A stretch of DNA of 64,000 nt from an uncultured Alphaproteobacteria bacterium (lineage in GTDB: Bacteria > Pseudomonadota > Alphaproteobacteria > Micavibrionales > CSBR16-224), in the NCBI GenBank assembly GCA_950054485.1, contig CATLPD010000002.1:62001-126000 (forward strand), read 5' to 3'. Each line of letters opens with the position of its first letter. The stretch's first letter is position 1. The notes beneath the pieces are model-generated. The model was not told where the DNA came from and did not search any database. It was given only the letters and a program-made list of their open reading frames with translations. Both the position numbers and the translations under genes were made by a program. Shown here piece by piece: positions 35,173 through 43,783 of the stretch.

Positions 35173-35766
35173 ATGAGTACAATTTCAACTGACGCTATGG
35201 ATATCTTGTTTAATGATGCCAGAACCTATAACGGCTGGCAGGATAAACCTGTATCGGAAGATACATTAAAAAAACTGTATGACTTGATGAAAATGGGTCC
35301 GACCAGCGCAAATTGCTGTCCTGCGCGTATTGTTTTCCTGACATCTGATGAAGCAAAAGAAAAGCTGAACCCCGCCCTGATGGAAGGTAACGTGGATAAA
35401 ACCATGAAAGCCCCGGTTGTTGCGCTGATCGCACATGATATGGAGTTTCATGAACATCTGCCATTCTTATTCCCGCATACGGATGCCAAGTCATGGTTTG
35501 CTGGCGAAAAGAACGAAAAGAACCGTAAAGAAACGGCCTTTAGAAACGGAACTCTGCAAGGTGGCTATTTTATTATGGCGGCGCGTGCCGTCGGTCTTGA
35601 TTGTGGCCCGATGTCTGGATTTAATGCAGATAAGGTCAATGATCTTTTCTTTGAAGGCACCACACATAAAATCAATTTCTTATGCAATCTTGGTTATGGC
35701 GATAAAGACAGTTTGTTCCCACGCTCGCCGCGCTTTGAATTTGATAAGGTTTGTGAAATTATTTAA
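35173..35766 (+). CDS. Malonic semialdehyde reductase-type nitroreductase
   Basis: 197 residues from the ATG with GGAGG 6 bases upstream (the tracked start adds 18 residues). FMN nitroreductase fold of the RutE/HadB type: '[23 protein letters not shown]', '[16 protein letters not shown]', '[21 protein letters not shown]'. RutE homologues reduce malonic semialdehyde in pyrimidine breakdown; no other rut gene is present, so the substrate is open. Its stop is immediately at the tsaB start (one base overlap). Confidence 0.87.
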   Translation: MSTISTDAMDILFNDARTYNGWQDKPVSEDTLKKLYDLMKMGPTSANCCPARIVFLTSDEAKEKLNPALMEGNVDKTMKAPVVALIAHDMEFHEHLPFLFPHTDAKSWFAGEKNEKNRKETAFRNGTLQGGYFIMAARAVGLDCGPMSGFNADKVNDLFFEGTTHKINFLCNLGYGDKDSLFPRSPRFEFDKVCEII

Positions 35767-36377
35767 TGATGTCAGCCCTTGCTATAGACACGGTCAGTGC
35801 CAAACCGTCAATTTCGGTTAGAAAAGGCGATGTCTTTTTCAGTCATGGTTTATCGGCAGGTCGCAAACAATCAAAAACCCTGCTGGACGAGCTTGAAAAT
35901 CTTTTTGATCAGGCTGAGATATCCTTTCAGGACCTTGAGGCGCTCGCGGTTTTAACGGGGCCGGGCAGTTTTACCGGCATACGTGTAGGGCTGTCTTTCT
36001 TGAAAGGGATATCGATTGCCCTTGATATTCCGCTAAAGGGTGCGAACCATTTTGATTTGATAGCGGCGTCCATCTTACCTGAAAGCGGGGAGGGCATTAT
36101 TATTCTGGAGTCGGGACGGGATGAAAAATTCTGTCAATATACCAAGGATGGTGCATTGGTAGACCAACCTTTTAATGTTGCTTTCAGCGATCTCGATATT
36201 CAGGACTATATAATCAGTGATTTTGACGTTTCCGGCTTTTCAGGCGTGCAAACAATCGACTATGCGCATCATACGGCAGAGTTGCTTTTGCGGCATATTG
36301 ATTTGGCGAAAGATGATTTATCACCCTTTTATATCCGCGATGCCGATACCTCGTCTCCAAAGAAAAATATTTTGTAA
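35766..36377 (+). CDS. tsaB: tRNA threonylcarbamoyladenosine biosynthesis protein TsaB
   Basis: 203 residues. 'LAIDTVSAKPSISVRKG' is the opening strand of the ASKHA fold, and 'LTGPGSFTGIRVGLSFLKGISIALDIPLKGANHFDLIAA' is the TsaB signature. It dimerises with TsaD to install t6A37 in ANN-decoding tRNAs. tsaD is not in the window. The C-terminal region is shorter than in E. coli (231). Confidence 0.93.
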   Translation: MMSALAIDTVSAKPSISVRKGDVFFSHGLSAGRKQSKTLLDELENLFDQAEISFQDLEALAVLTGPGSFTGIRVGLSFLKGISIALDIPLKGANHFDLIAASILPESGEGIIILESGRDEKFCQYTKDGALVDQPFNVAFSDLDIQDYIISDFDVSGFSGVQTIDYAHHTAELLLRHIDLAKDDLSPFYIRDADTSSPKKNIL

Positions 36378-36430
36378 TGCTTTAAAATTAATACTGTTGC
36401 CGATACAATAAGGAAACGGAAGGAACAGAA

Positions 36431-36850
36431 ATGTCCGAAGAAATATCAGATCTTGAATTAGACGTATTCGCCAGCACAACGGAAATTGTGTCCGCACGGG
36501 TGAATGAATCCGATATGTCGGGTAAAGATATTGTTGAACTGTTCAAAACCATATATACGGGCCTGCATGGTTTCATGAAAGACCAGAGCGGCAGAACAGA
36601 TCAAGAGCCGGCTGTCCCGATCAAAGATTCAATCACGCCTGATTATTTGATTTGTCTGGAAGACGGGCAGAAGATGAAAATGCTGCGCCGTTATTTGCGT
36701 ACAAATTTTGACATGACACCTGAACAATATCGCGAAAAATGGAACCTGCCCGCTGATTATCCGATGACAGCGCCTAATTACGCTAAGAAACGTAGTTCTT
36801 TGGCGAAAGACATCGGCCTTGGAAAATCCACGCCGCCCAAAAAGAAATAA
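36431..36850 (+). CDS. MucR/Ros-family regulator with altered zinc-finger ligands
   Basis: 139 residues. The C-terminal DNA-binding half is plainly Ros/MucR: 'CLEDGQKMKMLRRYLRTNF', 'MTPEQYREKWNLPADYPMTAPNYAKKRSSLAKDIGLG'. Of the Cys2His2 ligands of Ros, only the first Cys (Cys75) is kept; the second Cys is Asp78, and both His positions are Tyr88 and Phe93. Some Mesorhizobium homologues lack a full site and still fold and bind AT-rich DNA. MucR acts like an H-NS analogue, silencing AT-rich genes. AAGGAACAGAA precedes the ATG. Confidence 0.92.
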   Translation: MSEEISDLELDVFASTTEIVSARVNESDMSGKDIVELFKTIYTGLHGFMKDQSGRTDQEPAVPIKDSITPDYLICLEDGQKMKMLRRYLRTNFDMTPEQYREKWNLPADYPMTAPNYAKKRSSLAKDIGLGKSTPPKKK

Positions 36851-36852
36851 AA

Positions 36853-37671
36853 CTATTCTTGCGCCAGCGCTTTTGATCTATCGGATGCGGCTTTAAGCGC
36901 TTTTACCATCAGGTCATCTAGCCCATCATCGGTTTGCATTAAAACGCCTAAACCGGCGGCTGTTGTACCATTGGGACTGGTGACGGCTTTGCGCAGATCC
37001 TCTGCCGTTTTGTCAGGCGATGATTTAACCAGTGCGGCGGCCCCAATAACGGTCTGACGTGCCAAGGACATGGCATCCCTTGGTGAAAGGCCCAGTTTTT
37101 CGCCCGCCTTGGCCATGGCCTCTATTAAATAAAAAACATAAGCAGGACCACTGCCTGATAATGCTGTTATATGATGCATTTGATCTTCCTGCTCGCACCA
37201 AAGGAATGGCCCTAGCGATACATTCAGCTTTTCAGCGATCGTTCTTGCGGATTCAGAAACAGCAGGCTTGGCGTACAGGGCTGTAATGCCTTCACCGATT
37301 GCAGCAGGTGTGTTCGGCATTACGCGGATCATTTGGCTGTTCTGCCCGAATGTTTTCTCAAAAAGCGATATCGGCGCGCCTGCGGCAATTGATATACCCA
37401 CGGCACTATCCATCAAGCCCGAATAGTTCGGGATAACATCAGCCATGATCTGCGGTTTGACCGCAAATACGACGACATCGGTAGTCTTTGGTATGTTGGA
37501 TGTATCTTTATGAATTTTCAGAGCGTCATGATCAAACGGCGCCTCGGCTATTCCCGGGTCAACGATATGGCAGGATTTAATAATATCGCTTTTGATCCAG
37601 CCCGATAACATTGCGCGGCCCATCTGGCCACATCCGACCAGAATTATATCCAGTTTTGTATCAGGGGTCAT
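36853..37671 (-). CDS. proC: Pyrroline-5-carboxylate reductase
   Basis: Last step of proline synthesis, reducing pyrroline-5-carboxylate with NAD(P)H. 272 residues: N-terminal Rossmann 'LVGCGQMGRAMLSGWI', 'FAVKPQIMADVI', 'IRVMPNTPAAIGEGITAL' and the C-terminal signature 'ITALSGSGPAYVFYLIEAMAKAGEKLGL'. Converges with mucR (2-base gap) and is 1 base downstream of the ybjN-like gene, so both share a transcript, a known proC-ybjN pairing in alphaproteobacteria. Confidence 0.97.
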   Translation of the reverse strand: MTPDTKLDIILVGCGQMGRAMLSGWIKSDIIKSCHIVDPGIAEAPFDHDALKIHKDTSNIPKTTDVVVFAVKPQIMADVIPNYSGLMDSAVGISIAAGAPISLFEKTFGQNSQMIRVMPNTPAAIGEGITALYAKPAVSESARTIAEKLNVSLGPFLWCEQEDQMHHITALSGSGPAYVFYLIEAMAKAGEKLGLSPRDAMSLARQTVIGAAALVKSSPDKTAEDLRKAVTSPNGTTAAGLGVLMQTDDGLDDLMVKALKAASDRSKALAQE

Positions 37672-37672
37672 A

Positions 37673-38188
37673 TTATGCTTCGCCCAGAGTTTCCATCATA
37701 GCGGCGCTGAGCAGTTCATGGGAATGAATGCTGCCATTTGAAAGCATTTTAAAAGTATTATAGAAACGGTCGCATTCCAGAACGGCGGTTTCAACCACAT
37801 CCGATATCATTTCGATTGATACGGCTGACGGGATATGTTCCAGCATCATTGTATAGCGAAAAGACGGACGGGATGTCGGGGTGTCGATTATAAAGTGCCC
37901 AAGAAACAGATCTTCATTTGTCTGTAAAAGGAAGTCAGCAACAACGTCGCGGCTGGCGTCATTGATTTTCATATCCATCAGGCAGTTAAACTTAAGGGCG
38001 CAAAACTCGTCATTCCAGGACAGGTTGATATCGAATTTACTGCGCTGACCTGCAAGTTGCAGTGTCATAGTATTGTTGTCTAGGCGTTTGAAATACCAGC
38101 TTTTGTGGTTGGCGAGTTCTTCAACGAAGTCGAGGGGATTGTGATCGTCTAGGAGCTGTTCGTATGAAAAATTCATCTTGTTCGCCAA
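37673..38188 (-). CDS. YbjN domain-containing protein
   Basis: 171 residues resembling the YbjN/tir-chaperone-like fold: 'WYFKRLDNNTMTLQLAGQRSKFDINLSWNDEFCALKF', 'LLQTNEDLFLGHFIIDTPTSRPSFRYTMMLE'. YbjN proteins are linked to motility, stress and type III-type chaperone folds but have no defined activity. Upstream of proC, probably the first gene of that operon. The 133 bases between it and lgt are AT-rich divergent promoter DNA with no clear operator. Confidence 0.85.
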   Translation of the reverse strand: MANKMNFSYEQLLDDHNPLDFVEELANHKSWYFKRLDNNTMTLQLAGQRSKFDINLSWNDEFCALKFNCLMDMKINDASRDVVADFLLQTNEDLFLGHFIIDTPTSRPSFRYTMMLEHIPSAVSIEMISDVVETAVLECDRFYNTFKMLSNGSIHSHELLSAAMMETLGEA

Positions 38189-38321
38189 ACTTTGTTATTT
38201 TCATATTTCTTAGCATGCAAAAAATCAAAAATCAAGCGATTCTTGTGCCGCAGGGCAAATAACTCTCGCACTTTTCTTTAAAATCTGTAGGTTAGGGGAT
38301 AAAGAAAAATAAGGATAAAAA

Positions 38322-39122
38322 ATGGATTTTCCAAATCTGGACCCCATAGCTATTGATCTCGGCTTTTTTCAGATTCGCTGGTATGCCTTGGCCTATTTGG
38401 GCGGTTTTCTGGGGGGTTGGTATTGGGCCGACCGTCTGACACGTCTATATCCTGCAAACAGCCGTCCGAACAGGGGTGATATCGAAAATCTGGTTACATG
38501 GATCGTTCTGGGGGTCATCTTGGGTGGACGCTTGGGCTACGTCCTATTCTATAACCCTTCTTATTACTTTGATCATCCGGGGGATATCCTGAAGATGTGG
38601 CAGGGCGGCATGTCTTTCCATGGCGGTCTGATCGGTGTGATTCTTGCAATTGTGGGATATACTGCAATACAAAAAATATCTTTGCTGCGTACGGGGGATA
38701 TCGTCGCGGCAGTTGTCCCGATAGGACTGGGGCTGGGGCGTTTAAGTAATTTTGTGAATGGCGAGTTATATGGACGCGCGACAGATGCGCCTTGGGGCAT
38801 TGTTTTCCCGCATGCGCCTGACCAGATGCCGCGTCATCCCAGCCAGCTTTATGAGGCTGCGTTAGAAGGGCTTTTATTGTTTATTGTTCTAAATATTATG
38901 ATCCGCAAAGATGATATACGTTCGCGCCCGGGTATAGTCATGGGGACATTCGGTATTATTTATGGCTTATCGCGCATATTGGTCGAGTTTTTCCGCGAGC
39001 CAGATGCGCATATCGGATATTTCATGGGCTATATCAGTATGGGGCAGATCCTGAGCCTTCCGCTGGTTATTGTCGGTGCAGGTCTTATCATATATGCTGT
39101 GAAGAATGGCAAACACACTTGA
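38322..39122 (+). CDS. lgt: Prolipoprotein diacylglyceryl transferase
   Basis: Transfers diacylglycerol from phosphatidylglycerol to the lipobox Cys of prelipoproteins in the inner membrane. 266 residues, seven helices, with 'IRWYALAYLGGFLGGWY', 'GGRLGYVLFYNP', 'GGMSFHGGLIG' and the Lgt signature 'GRLSNFVNGELYGRATDAPWG', including His and Arg residues known to be essential. Its end overlaps the midA-like start by 17 bases. At least three lipoprotein genes in the window would be its substrates. Confidence 0.97.
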   Translation: MDFPNLDPIAIDLGFFQIRWYALAYLGGFLGGWYWADRLTRLYPANSRPNRGDIENLVTWIVLGVILGGRLGYVLFYNPSYYFDHPGDILKMWQGGMSFHGGLIGVILAIVGYTAIQKISLLRTGDIVAAVVPIGLGLGRLSNFVNGELYGRATDAPWGIVFPHAPDQMPRHPSQLYEAALEGLLLFIVLNIMIRKDDIRSRPGIVMGTFGIIYGLSRILVEFFREPDAHIGYFMGYISMGQILSLPLVIVGAGLIIYAVKNGKHT

Positions 39123-40197
39123 AAACCTTATAAAAGCGAAAATCAAAGCCGATGGTCCAATGTCCATCTCGGAGTACATGGCGTTATGTCTGGGGCATCC
39201 CGAATACGGATATTATATGACGCGTGATCCTTTTGGCGTTAAGGGGGACTTCACGACAGCCCCTGAAGTTTCACAGATGTTTGGTGAGCTGATCGGCGCA
39301 TGGGTTATGCAGGTCTGGCATGACATGGGCGAGCCTGAACATTTTAATCTGATAGAAGCCGGACCCGGACGTGGTACACTCATGCAGGATATGCTCAGAA
39401 TATCTTGTAAAAACCCGCAATTCAAAAGAGCTGTAACAGTTGGCTTGATCGAAACCAGCCCACATTTACGCGCAATCCAAAAGAAGACATTAGCCGAATA
39501 TAGTAATATCGCGTGGCATGATACTATATCTGATATTGAGCTTTCGGGCCCTGCAATCTTCGTTGCAAACGAACTTTTGGATGCACTGCCGATCCATCAG
39601 TTCATAAAAATAGGCGATAATCACTGGCACGAGCGCGCAGTCGGAATCAACGATAATCAAGAGCTGATAATAACAGAACGCCACCCATCTTTTGATCCAC
39701 GCTTGATTTTACCGTCAGAGGAAATAGATAACGGCACGATTGTTGAAATCTGTCCTGTAGCACAAAGTCTGGTAAAGGATGTAGCAGAGGCCGTAAAAGA
39801 GCACAGAGGTGCGGCTTTATTTATTGATTACGGTTATAGTCATAGAGCATATGGCGATACATTTCAGGCCATGAAAGATCAGAAATTTGTTGATGTTCTG
39901 CACAAGCCGGGAGACTGCGATCTAACTGCGCATGTTAACTTCGAGCGTCTTTTCATGGTGGCCCAACAATCAGAAGTCATATGTGCGCCTATTGTGTCTC
40001 AATCTGAATTTCTAAAAAATCTGGGTATTGAGTTGCGTGCCAATATGCTGAAGACGCAAAACCCTGAAATGGCCGATGGAATTGATCGTGATCTGAACCG
40101 TTTGATTGGTGATGATGAAATGGGGAGCCTTTTTAAAGTTTTGGGGCTGTGTCATCCCGACCTTAAGATTGCGGGGTTTGAAAATGTATATTTATGA
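39106..40197 (+). CDS. MidA/NDUFAF7-type SAM-dependent methyltransferase
   Basis: 363 residues, DUF185 family: 'GPMSISEYMALCLGHPEYGYYMTRDPFG', 'GDFTTAPEVSQMFGELIG', and SAM site 'LIEAGPGRGTLMQDMLR'. The human homologue NDUFAF7 methylates an arginine of a complex I subunit; bacterial members are assumed to do similar work. It overlaps lgt upstream and pgeF downstream (14 bases), a typical lgt-midA-pgeF order in alphaproteobacteria. Confidence 0.92.
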   Translation: MANTLENLIKAKIKADGPMSISEYMALCLGHPEYGYYMTRDPFGVKGDFTTAPEVSQMFGELIGAWVMQVWHDMGEPEHFNLIEAGPGRGTLMQDMLRISCKNPQFKRAVTVGLIETSPHLRAIQKKTLAEYSNIAWHDTISDIELSGPAIFVANELLDALPIHQFIKIGDNHWHERAVGINDNQELIITERHPSFDPRLILPSEEIDNGTIVEICPVAQSLVKDVAEAVKEHRGAALFIDYGYSHRAYGDTFQAMKDQKFVDVLHKPGDCDLTAHVNFERLFMVAQQSEVICAPIVSQSEFLKNLGIELRANMLKTQNPEMADGIDRDLNRLIGDDEMGSLFKVLGLCHPDLKIAGFENVYL

Positions 40198-40957
40198 AGA
40201 TGAAGCTTTAAAATCTGTTGCACACATCAAACACGGCTTTTTTGGCCGTCAGGGTGGAGTCAGTGAAGGCCTATATAAAAGCCTGAATGTGGGCTTCAGT
40301 ACGAAAGACACTGAAGAAAATATCGTACATAACAGGGCTGTTATCAGGCGTGCTCTTGATAGTAACGGTGTTATCACTGTTAATCAGGTTCATGGTGCTG
40401 ATATTGTGAATGTAGGAAGTTTAACAGTACAGGATGCTTCTGCCCCGCAAGCGGATGGCATGGTGACACAACATGAAAAGATTGCTTTGGGTATTCTGAC
40501 GGCTGACTGCGTGCCCATCTTGGCTGTGGACCGTCATAAAAAAATTGCAGGCGCAGCCCATTCTGGTTGGGGCGGGGCTTTTAAAGGTATCGGTCAGCAT
40601 TTGATCAAACGCATGATTGCCAATGGCGCTGTCGAAAAAGACATCATCATCGCCTTGGGGCCGTGCATTCAGCAAAAATCATATGAGGTTGACGAAAGTT
40701 TCTATCAGCGTTTTATAGAGCAAAGCGAAGGTAATAGAGCTTTTTTTAAAGAAGGGGATCGCGATGGTCACTATCTTTTTAATCTGCCATCTTATATCTC
40801 AAGACAAATACAAAAAGATTATCCACGTTTATACGCTGTATCTGTCTGCGATGAAGATACATATTCACAGTCAAATCTTTTCTTTAGTTACAGACGGTCA
40901 TGTCACAACAGCGAGGATGATTACGGGCGACAAATATCGGCCATTTCATTGATTTGA
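40184..40957 (+). CDS. pgeF: Peptidoglycan editing factor PgeF (laccase domain)
   Basis: 257 residues from the ATG that overlaps the previous stop (the track start 26 codons up lies inside the methyltransferase). YfiH/DUF152 motifs: 'VNQVHGADIV', 'LTADCVPILAVDRHKKIAGAAHSGWGGAFKG', 'IIALGPCIQQKSYEV'. His/Cys of these motifs bind zinc. In E. coli the protein removes misincorporated serine-bearing peptidoglycan precursors; other members act on purine nucleosides. Confidence 0.93.
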   Translation: MYIYEDEALKSVAHIKHGFFGRQGGVSEGLYKSLNVGFSTKDTEENIVHNRAVIRRALDSNGVITVNQVHGADIVNVGSLTVQDASAPQADGMVTQHEKIALGILTADCVPILAVDRHKKIAGAAHSGWGGAFKGIGQHLIKRMIANGAVEKDIIIALGPCIQQKSYEVDESFYQRFIEQSEGNRAFFKEGDRDGHYLFNLPSYISRQIQKDYPRLYAVSVCDEDTYSQSNLFFSYRRSCHNSEDDYGRQISAISLI

Positions 40958-40959
40958 CG

Positions 40960-40988
40960 TTTACATTGCGGGGCGTCCGCGTTACTTT
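40960..40988 (+). promoter_or_regulatory. Candidate prs promoter
   Basis: TTTACA (40960-40965) and TACTTT (40983-40988) with 17-base spacer, 26 bases before the prs ATG. Moderate match to sigma70. Confidence 0.45.
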
Positions 40989-41014
40989 AGATTCATCAGC
41001 ATATAGAGGTCAAA

Positions 41015-41989
41015 ATGGGCGGTCAGAAAATGAAAATTTTATCCTGCAGCAGTAACGAGCCATTGGCGGAAGATATCGCAAAATATGTCGGTGTGCCACT
41101 CGTCGAACGAAACCTGACAAAATTTGCAGATAGCGAATTTTTCATTGAAATTCTGGAGAATGTCCGCGGCGAAGATATCTTTATCATTCAATCCACATCC
41201 AAACCTGCCAATCAGTATCTGATGGAGCTTTTAATTACTATTGATGCCTGCCGACGCGGATCGGCAAAGCGCATTACGGCCGTAATGCCATACTATGGTT
41301 ACGCGCGTCAGGATCGCAAGACAGGCCCCCGCACACCGATTACGGCCAAATTAATTGCAAATCTTTTGACCACAGCAGGGGCCGACCGCGTTTTAACGCT
41401 GGACCTTCACGCAGGGCAAATTCAGGGGTTCTTTGATATTCCGCTGGATAACCTTCACGCGGGCGTTCCGATCTTTATCCCAGCCATTCAAGATATGCAT
41501 GACAGTAAAAACCCGTTGATGATCGTATCCCCCGATGTCGGCGGTGTGGTGCGCGCACGTGCCTTGGCCAAGCGCTTGGATGCGGGACTTGCCATTATTG
41601 ACAAACGCCGTGAAAAGGCGGGGATTTCCGAAGTGATGCACGTGATTGGCGAGGTCGAGGGGCATGACTGCGTTTTGGTCGATGATATTGTGGATTCTGC
41701 CGGCACGCTATGTAACGCGGCGGATGCCCTGATCAAGGAAGGGGCAACATCTGTGCGCGCCGTTTGCACACACGGCGTTTTGTCGGGAACAGCCGTCGAG
41801 CGCGTTGAAAAATCGGCGATGACGGAATTGTTGATTACGGACAGTATTCAGGCGACAGAACAGGCGCGAAACAGCAACAAAATCAAACAGCTCAGCGTTG
41901 CGCCATTATTGGGTGAAGCCATTTTGCGCATTACTGAGGATCGATCCGTGTCTTCGCTGTTTGATATGGTCTTCCCGCGCCGCGCGTAA
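41015..41989 (+). CDS. prs: Ribose-phosphate pyrophosphokinase
   Basis: Makes PRPP from ribose-5-phosphate and ATP for nucleotide, His and Trp synthesis. 324 residues: '[26 protein letters not shown]', '[22 protein letters not shown]' (ATP loop), '[22 protein letters not shown]' (signature) and PRPP-binding '[19 protein letters not shown]'. Monocistronic; promoter-like boxes upstream. AGAGG precedes the chosen ATG; an in-frame ATG five codons on (MKILS) is the other option. Confidence 0.97.
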   Translation: MGGQKMKILSCSSNEPLAEDIAKYVGVPLVERNLTKFADSEFFIEILENVRGEDIFIIQSTSKPANQYLMELLITIDACRRGSAKRITAVMPYYGYARQDRKTGPRTPITAKLIANLLTTAGADRVLTLDLHAGQIQGFFDIPLDNLHAGVPIFIPAIQDMHDSKNPLMIVSPDVGGVVRARALAKRLDAGLAIIDKRREKAGISEVMHVIGEVEGHDCVLVDDIVDSAGTLCNAADALIKEGATSVRAVCTHGVLSGTAVERVEKSAMTELLITDSIQATEQARNSNKIKQLSVAPLLGEAILRITEDRSVSSLFDMVFPRRA

Positions 41990-42003
41990 AGCCATTTTTT
42001 TTG

Positions 42004-42084
42004 TTGATTTCACTGGGTAATTTTGCCATAGTGCGCCGTGGCTCGTAATTGGGCCTTGGCGGAGGTCATCCCTGGAGGCTCCGC
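42004..42084 (+). promoter_or_regulatory. rplY promoter and leader hairpin
   Basis: TTGATT (42004-42009) and CATAGT (42027-42032), 17-base spacer, give a promoter with a leader of roughly 80 bases. GCGGAG (42059-42064) and CTCCGC (42079-42084) form a 6-bp GC stem in that leader; the loop GTCATCCCTGGAGG can fold further. It may be an L25 autoregulatory leader, but this is inferred. Confidence 0.45.
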
Positions 42085-42116
42085 GGTAATAAATCAATGT
42101 CATAAGGAGTAAGAAA

Positions 42117-42806
42117 ATGGCAAAATCTTTTGAACTGAGCGCAGACAAGCGTGAAGAGGCAGGTAAGGGAGCCGCTCGTGCAGTTCGTCGTGAGGGACGT
42201 ATCCCGGCGGTGATCTATGGCGGCAACGAAGACCCTGTCAAAATCTCATTGTTGGAAAAAGACGTTATTCGCGAATACCACAATGGTAATATCCTGACAA
42301 CAATCTGTGATATGGATGTTGCAGGCACAAAATTCAAACTGCTGGGTCGTGATGTACAGTTGCACCCTGTGACAGATCGTCCATTGCACGCAGATTTCCT
42401 GCGCGTTACAGACAAAACACGCATCAACGTATCTGTACCTGTAACCTTCATTAACGAAGATAAAGCCCCAGGTTTGGTTGACGAAGGCGGTATTCTGGCG
42501 ATTGTACGCCACGACGTTGAAGTTGTATGTCGCGCGGTTGCTATTCCTGATGAGCTGATTATTGACCTTGAAGGTGCAACAATCGGTGATACGCTGGATT
42601 CAACAAAAATCAAGCTGGAAGACGGCGTTAAATTCGCCATTTCAGATCGTGACTTTGCGATTGCGAACATCGCAGCACCAAAAGCTGAAGAGCCTGAAGA
42701 AGACGAAGAAGGTCTTGAAGGTGAAGAAGGCGAAGCTGCTGAAGCTGGCGAAGGCGAAAAAGCTGAAGGTGAAGGCGAAGAAAAAGCCGAGGGCGGTGAC
42801 GAATAA
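42117..42806 (+). CDS. rplY: 50S ribosomal protein L25 / general stress protein Ctc
   Basis: 229 residues. The N-terminal 90 residues are the L25 5S-rRNA-binding domain ('KREEAGKGAARAVRREGRIPAVIYGG'), residues about 95-185 the TL5/Ctc C-domain ('LHADFLRVTDKTRINVSVPVTF', 'GDTLDSTKIKLEDGVKF'). The last 45 residues are almost pure Glu/Gly/Ala/Lys, an acidic tail often seen in alphaproteobacterial L25. AAGGAG precedes the ATG. It starts the rplY-pth-DUF550-ychF cluster, with rplY-pth-ychF order conserved in alphaproteobacteria. Confidence 0.96.
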   Translation: MAKSFELSADKREEAGKGAARAVRREGRIPAVIYGGNEDPVKISLLEKDVIREYHNGNILTTICDMDVAGTKFKLLGRDVQLHPVTDRPLHADFLRVTDKTRINVSVPVTFINEDKAPGLVDEGGILAIVRHDVEVVCRAVAIPDELIIDLEGATIGDTLDSTKIKLEDGVKFAISDRDFAIANIAAPKAEEPEEDEEGLEGEEGEAAEAGEGEKAEGEGEEKAEGGDE

Positions 42807-42865
42807 TTCGTCACTTCCTGATTATGCTTTCTTTTTTAATATCCCTTTTTACGGGAAACAGCGCT

Positions 42866-43480
42866 ATGGCGGATGATGTTCTTTTAATTGTCGGTTTGGG
42901 TAACCCCGGATCAAAATATGAACAAAACCGCCATAACGTCGGATTTATGGCGGCGGATGAAATGATCCGCCGTTATTCTTTTTCCGGCCCGCAATCAAAA
43001 TACAAGGGCGAGTTATTCCAAGGAGATATTAAAGGCCAGAAAGCGATTATTCTTAAGCCGCAAACTTATATGAATGAATCGGGCCAGTCTGTTCAGGCTG
43101 TTGCCGCCTTTTACAAGATCAAACCTGAAAATATCGTCGTTTTATATGACGAACTGGATTTACCGCCTGGTAAAGTGAAAATCAAACAAGGCGGCGGGGC
43201 AGGCGGTCACAACGGCATTAAATCGATTGATCAGCATCTGGGCAAAAACTACTGGCGCGTGCGTATCGGCATTGGTCATCCCGGCGACCGGGAACGCGTA
43301 ACAGGCTATGTTCTAGGTAACTTTTCCAAACAGGATGCCGAATGGTTGGACAAACTGTTGCCAGTCATGGCAGATGAAGCGGTCTTAATTGCGGAAAAAG
43401 ATATGGCTGGCTATATGAATAAAATTGCCCTAAAAACAAAGCCAGAGAAAAAGAAAAAGGATCAGAAAAATGACGGATAA
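42866..43480 (+). CDS. pth: Peptidyl-tRNA hydrolase
   Basis: Frees tRNA from peptidyl-tRNAs that drop off the ribosome. From the ATG giving MADDVLLIVGLGNPG it is 204 residues; the track start adds 14 hydrophobic residues unlike the family. Conserved: 'VGLGNPGSKYEQNRHNVGF' (catalytic His in RHN), 'KPQTYMNESGQSV', 'DELDLPPGKVKIKQGGGAGGHNGIKSI'. The tail 'KTKPEKKKKDQKNDG' is basic. Overlaps the next gene by 11 bases. Confidence 0.95.
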   Translation: MADDVLLIVGLGNPGSKYEQNRHNVGFMAADEMIRRYSFSGPQSKYKGELFQGDIKGQKAIILKPQTYMNESGQSVQAVAAFYKIKPENIVVLYDELDLPPGKVKIKQGGGAGGHNGIKSIDQHLGKNYWRVRIGIGHPGDRERVTGYVLGNFSKQDAEWLDKLLPVMADEAVLIAEKDMAGYMNKIALKTKPEKKKKDQKNDG

Positions 43481-43781
43481 ATGGCAGGACCTGCAAAATG
43501 ATATTGCGGCCTTTACGGATAGCGTTTTCGGCAAATCCAATCCGGTTTCAAAGTTGCATCATCTGCACGAGGAGGTTGGCGAGCTGATTGAAGATCCTGA
43601 AGATCGTCTGGAATGGGCGGATTGCGTAATTTTGTTGATTGATGCTGCGAAAAAAGCAGGCCACGATATGGATGACCTTTACGGTTTTGTTCAGGAAAAA
43701 ATGAAAATCAACAAAAACAGAAAATGGGGCGAGCCCGATGAAAACGGTGTCGTTCGCCATGTGAAAGTTGCGGGAGAATAA
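43470..43781 (+). CDS. DUF550 / MazG-like dATP/dGTP pyrophosphohydrolase domain protein
   Basis: 103 residues: 'HHLHEEVGELIEDPEDRLEWADCVILLIDAAKKAGHDMDDL' follows the all-alpha NTP pyrophosphatase pattern (ExxE at HEEVGEL then ExxD at EWADC) of the DUF550 group, whose phage and bacterial members hydrolyse dNTPs. Ends with 'KNRKWGEPDENGVVRHV', the usual KNxxRxW trailing motif. Sits between pth and ychF, 2 bases from the latter. Confidence 0.82.
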   Translation: MTDKWQDLQNDIAAFTDSVFGKSNPVSKLHHLHEEVGELIEDPEDRLEWADCVILLIDAAKKAGHDMDDLYGFVQEKMKINKNRKWGEPDENGVVRHVKVAGE

Positions 43782-43783
43782 AA

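Noticed and set aside
42215-42814. 199-residue Ser/Pro-rich minus-strand ORF opposite rplY
   Set aside because: Its Ser/Pro repeats are just the reverse complement of the GAA/GGC codons of the acidic L25 tail.
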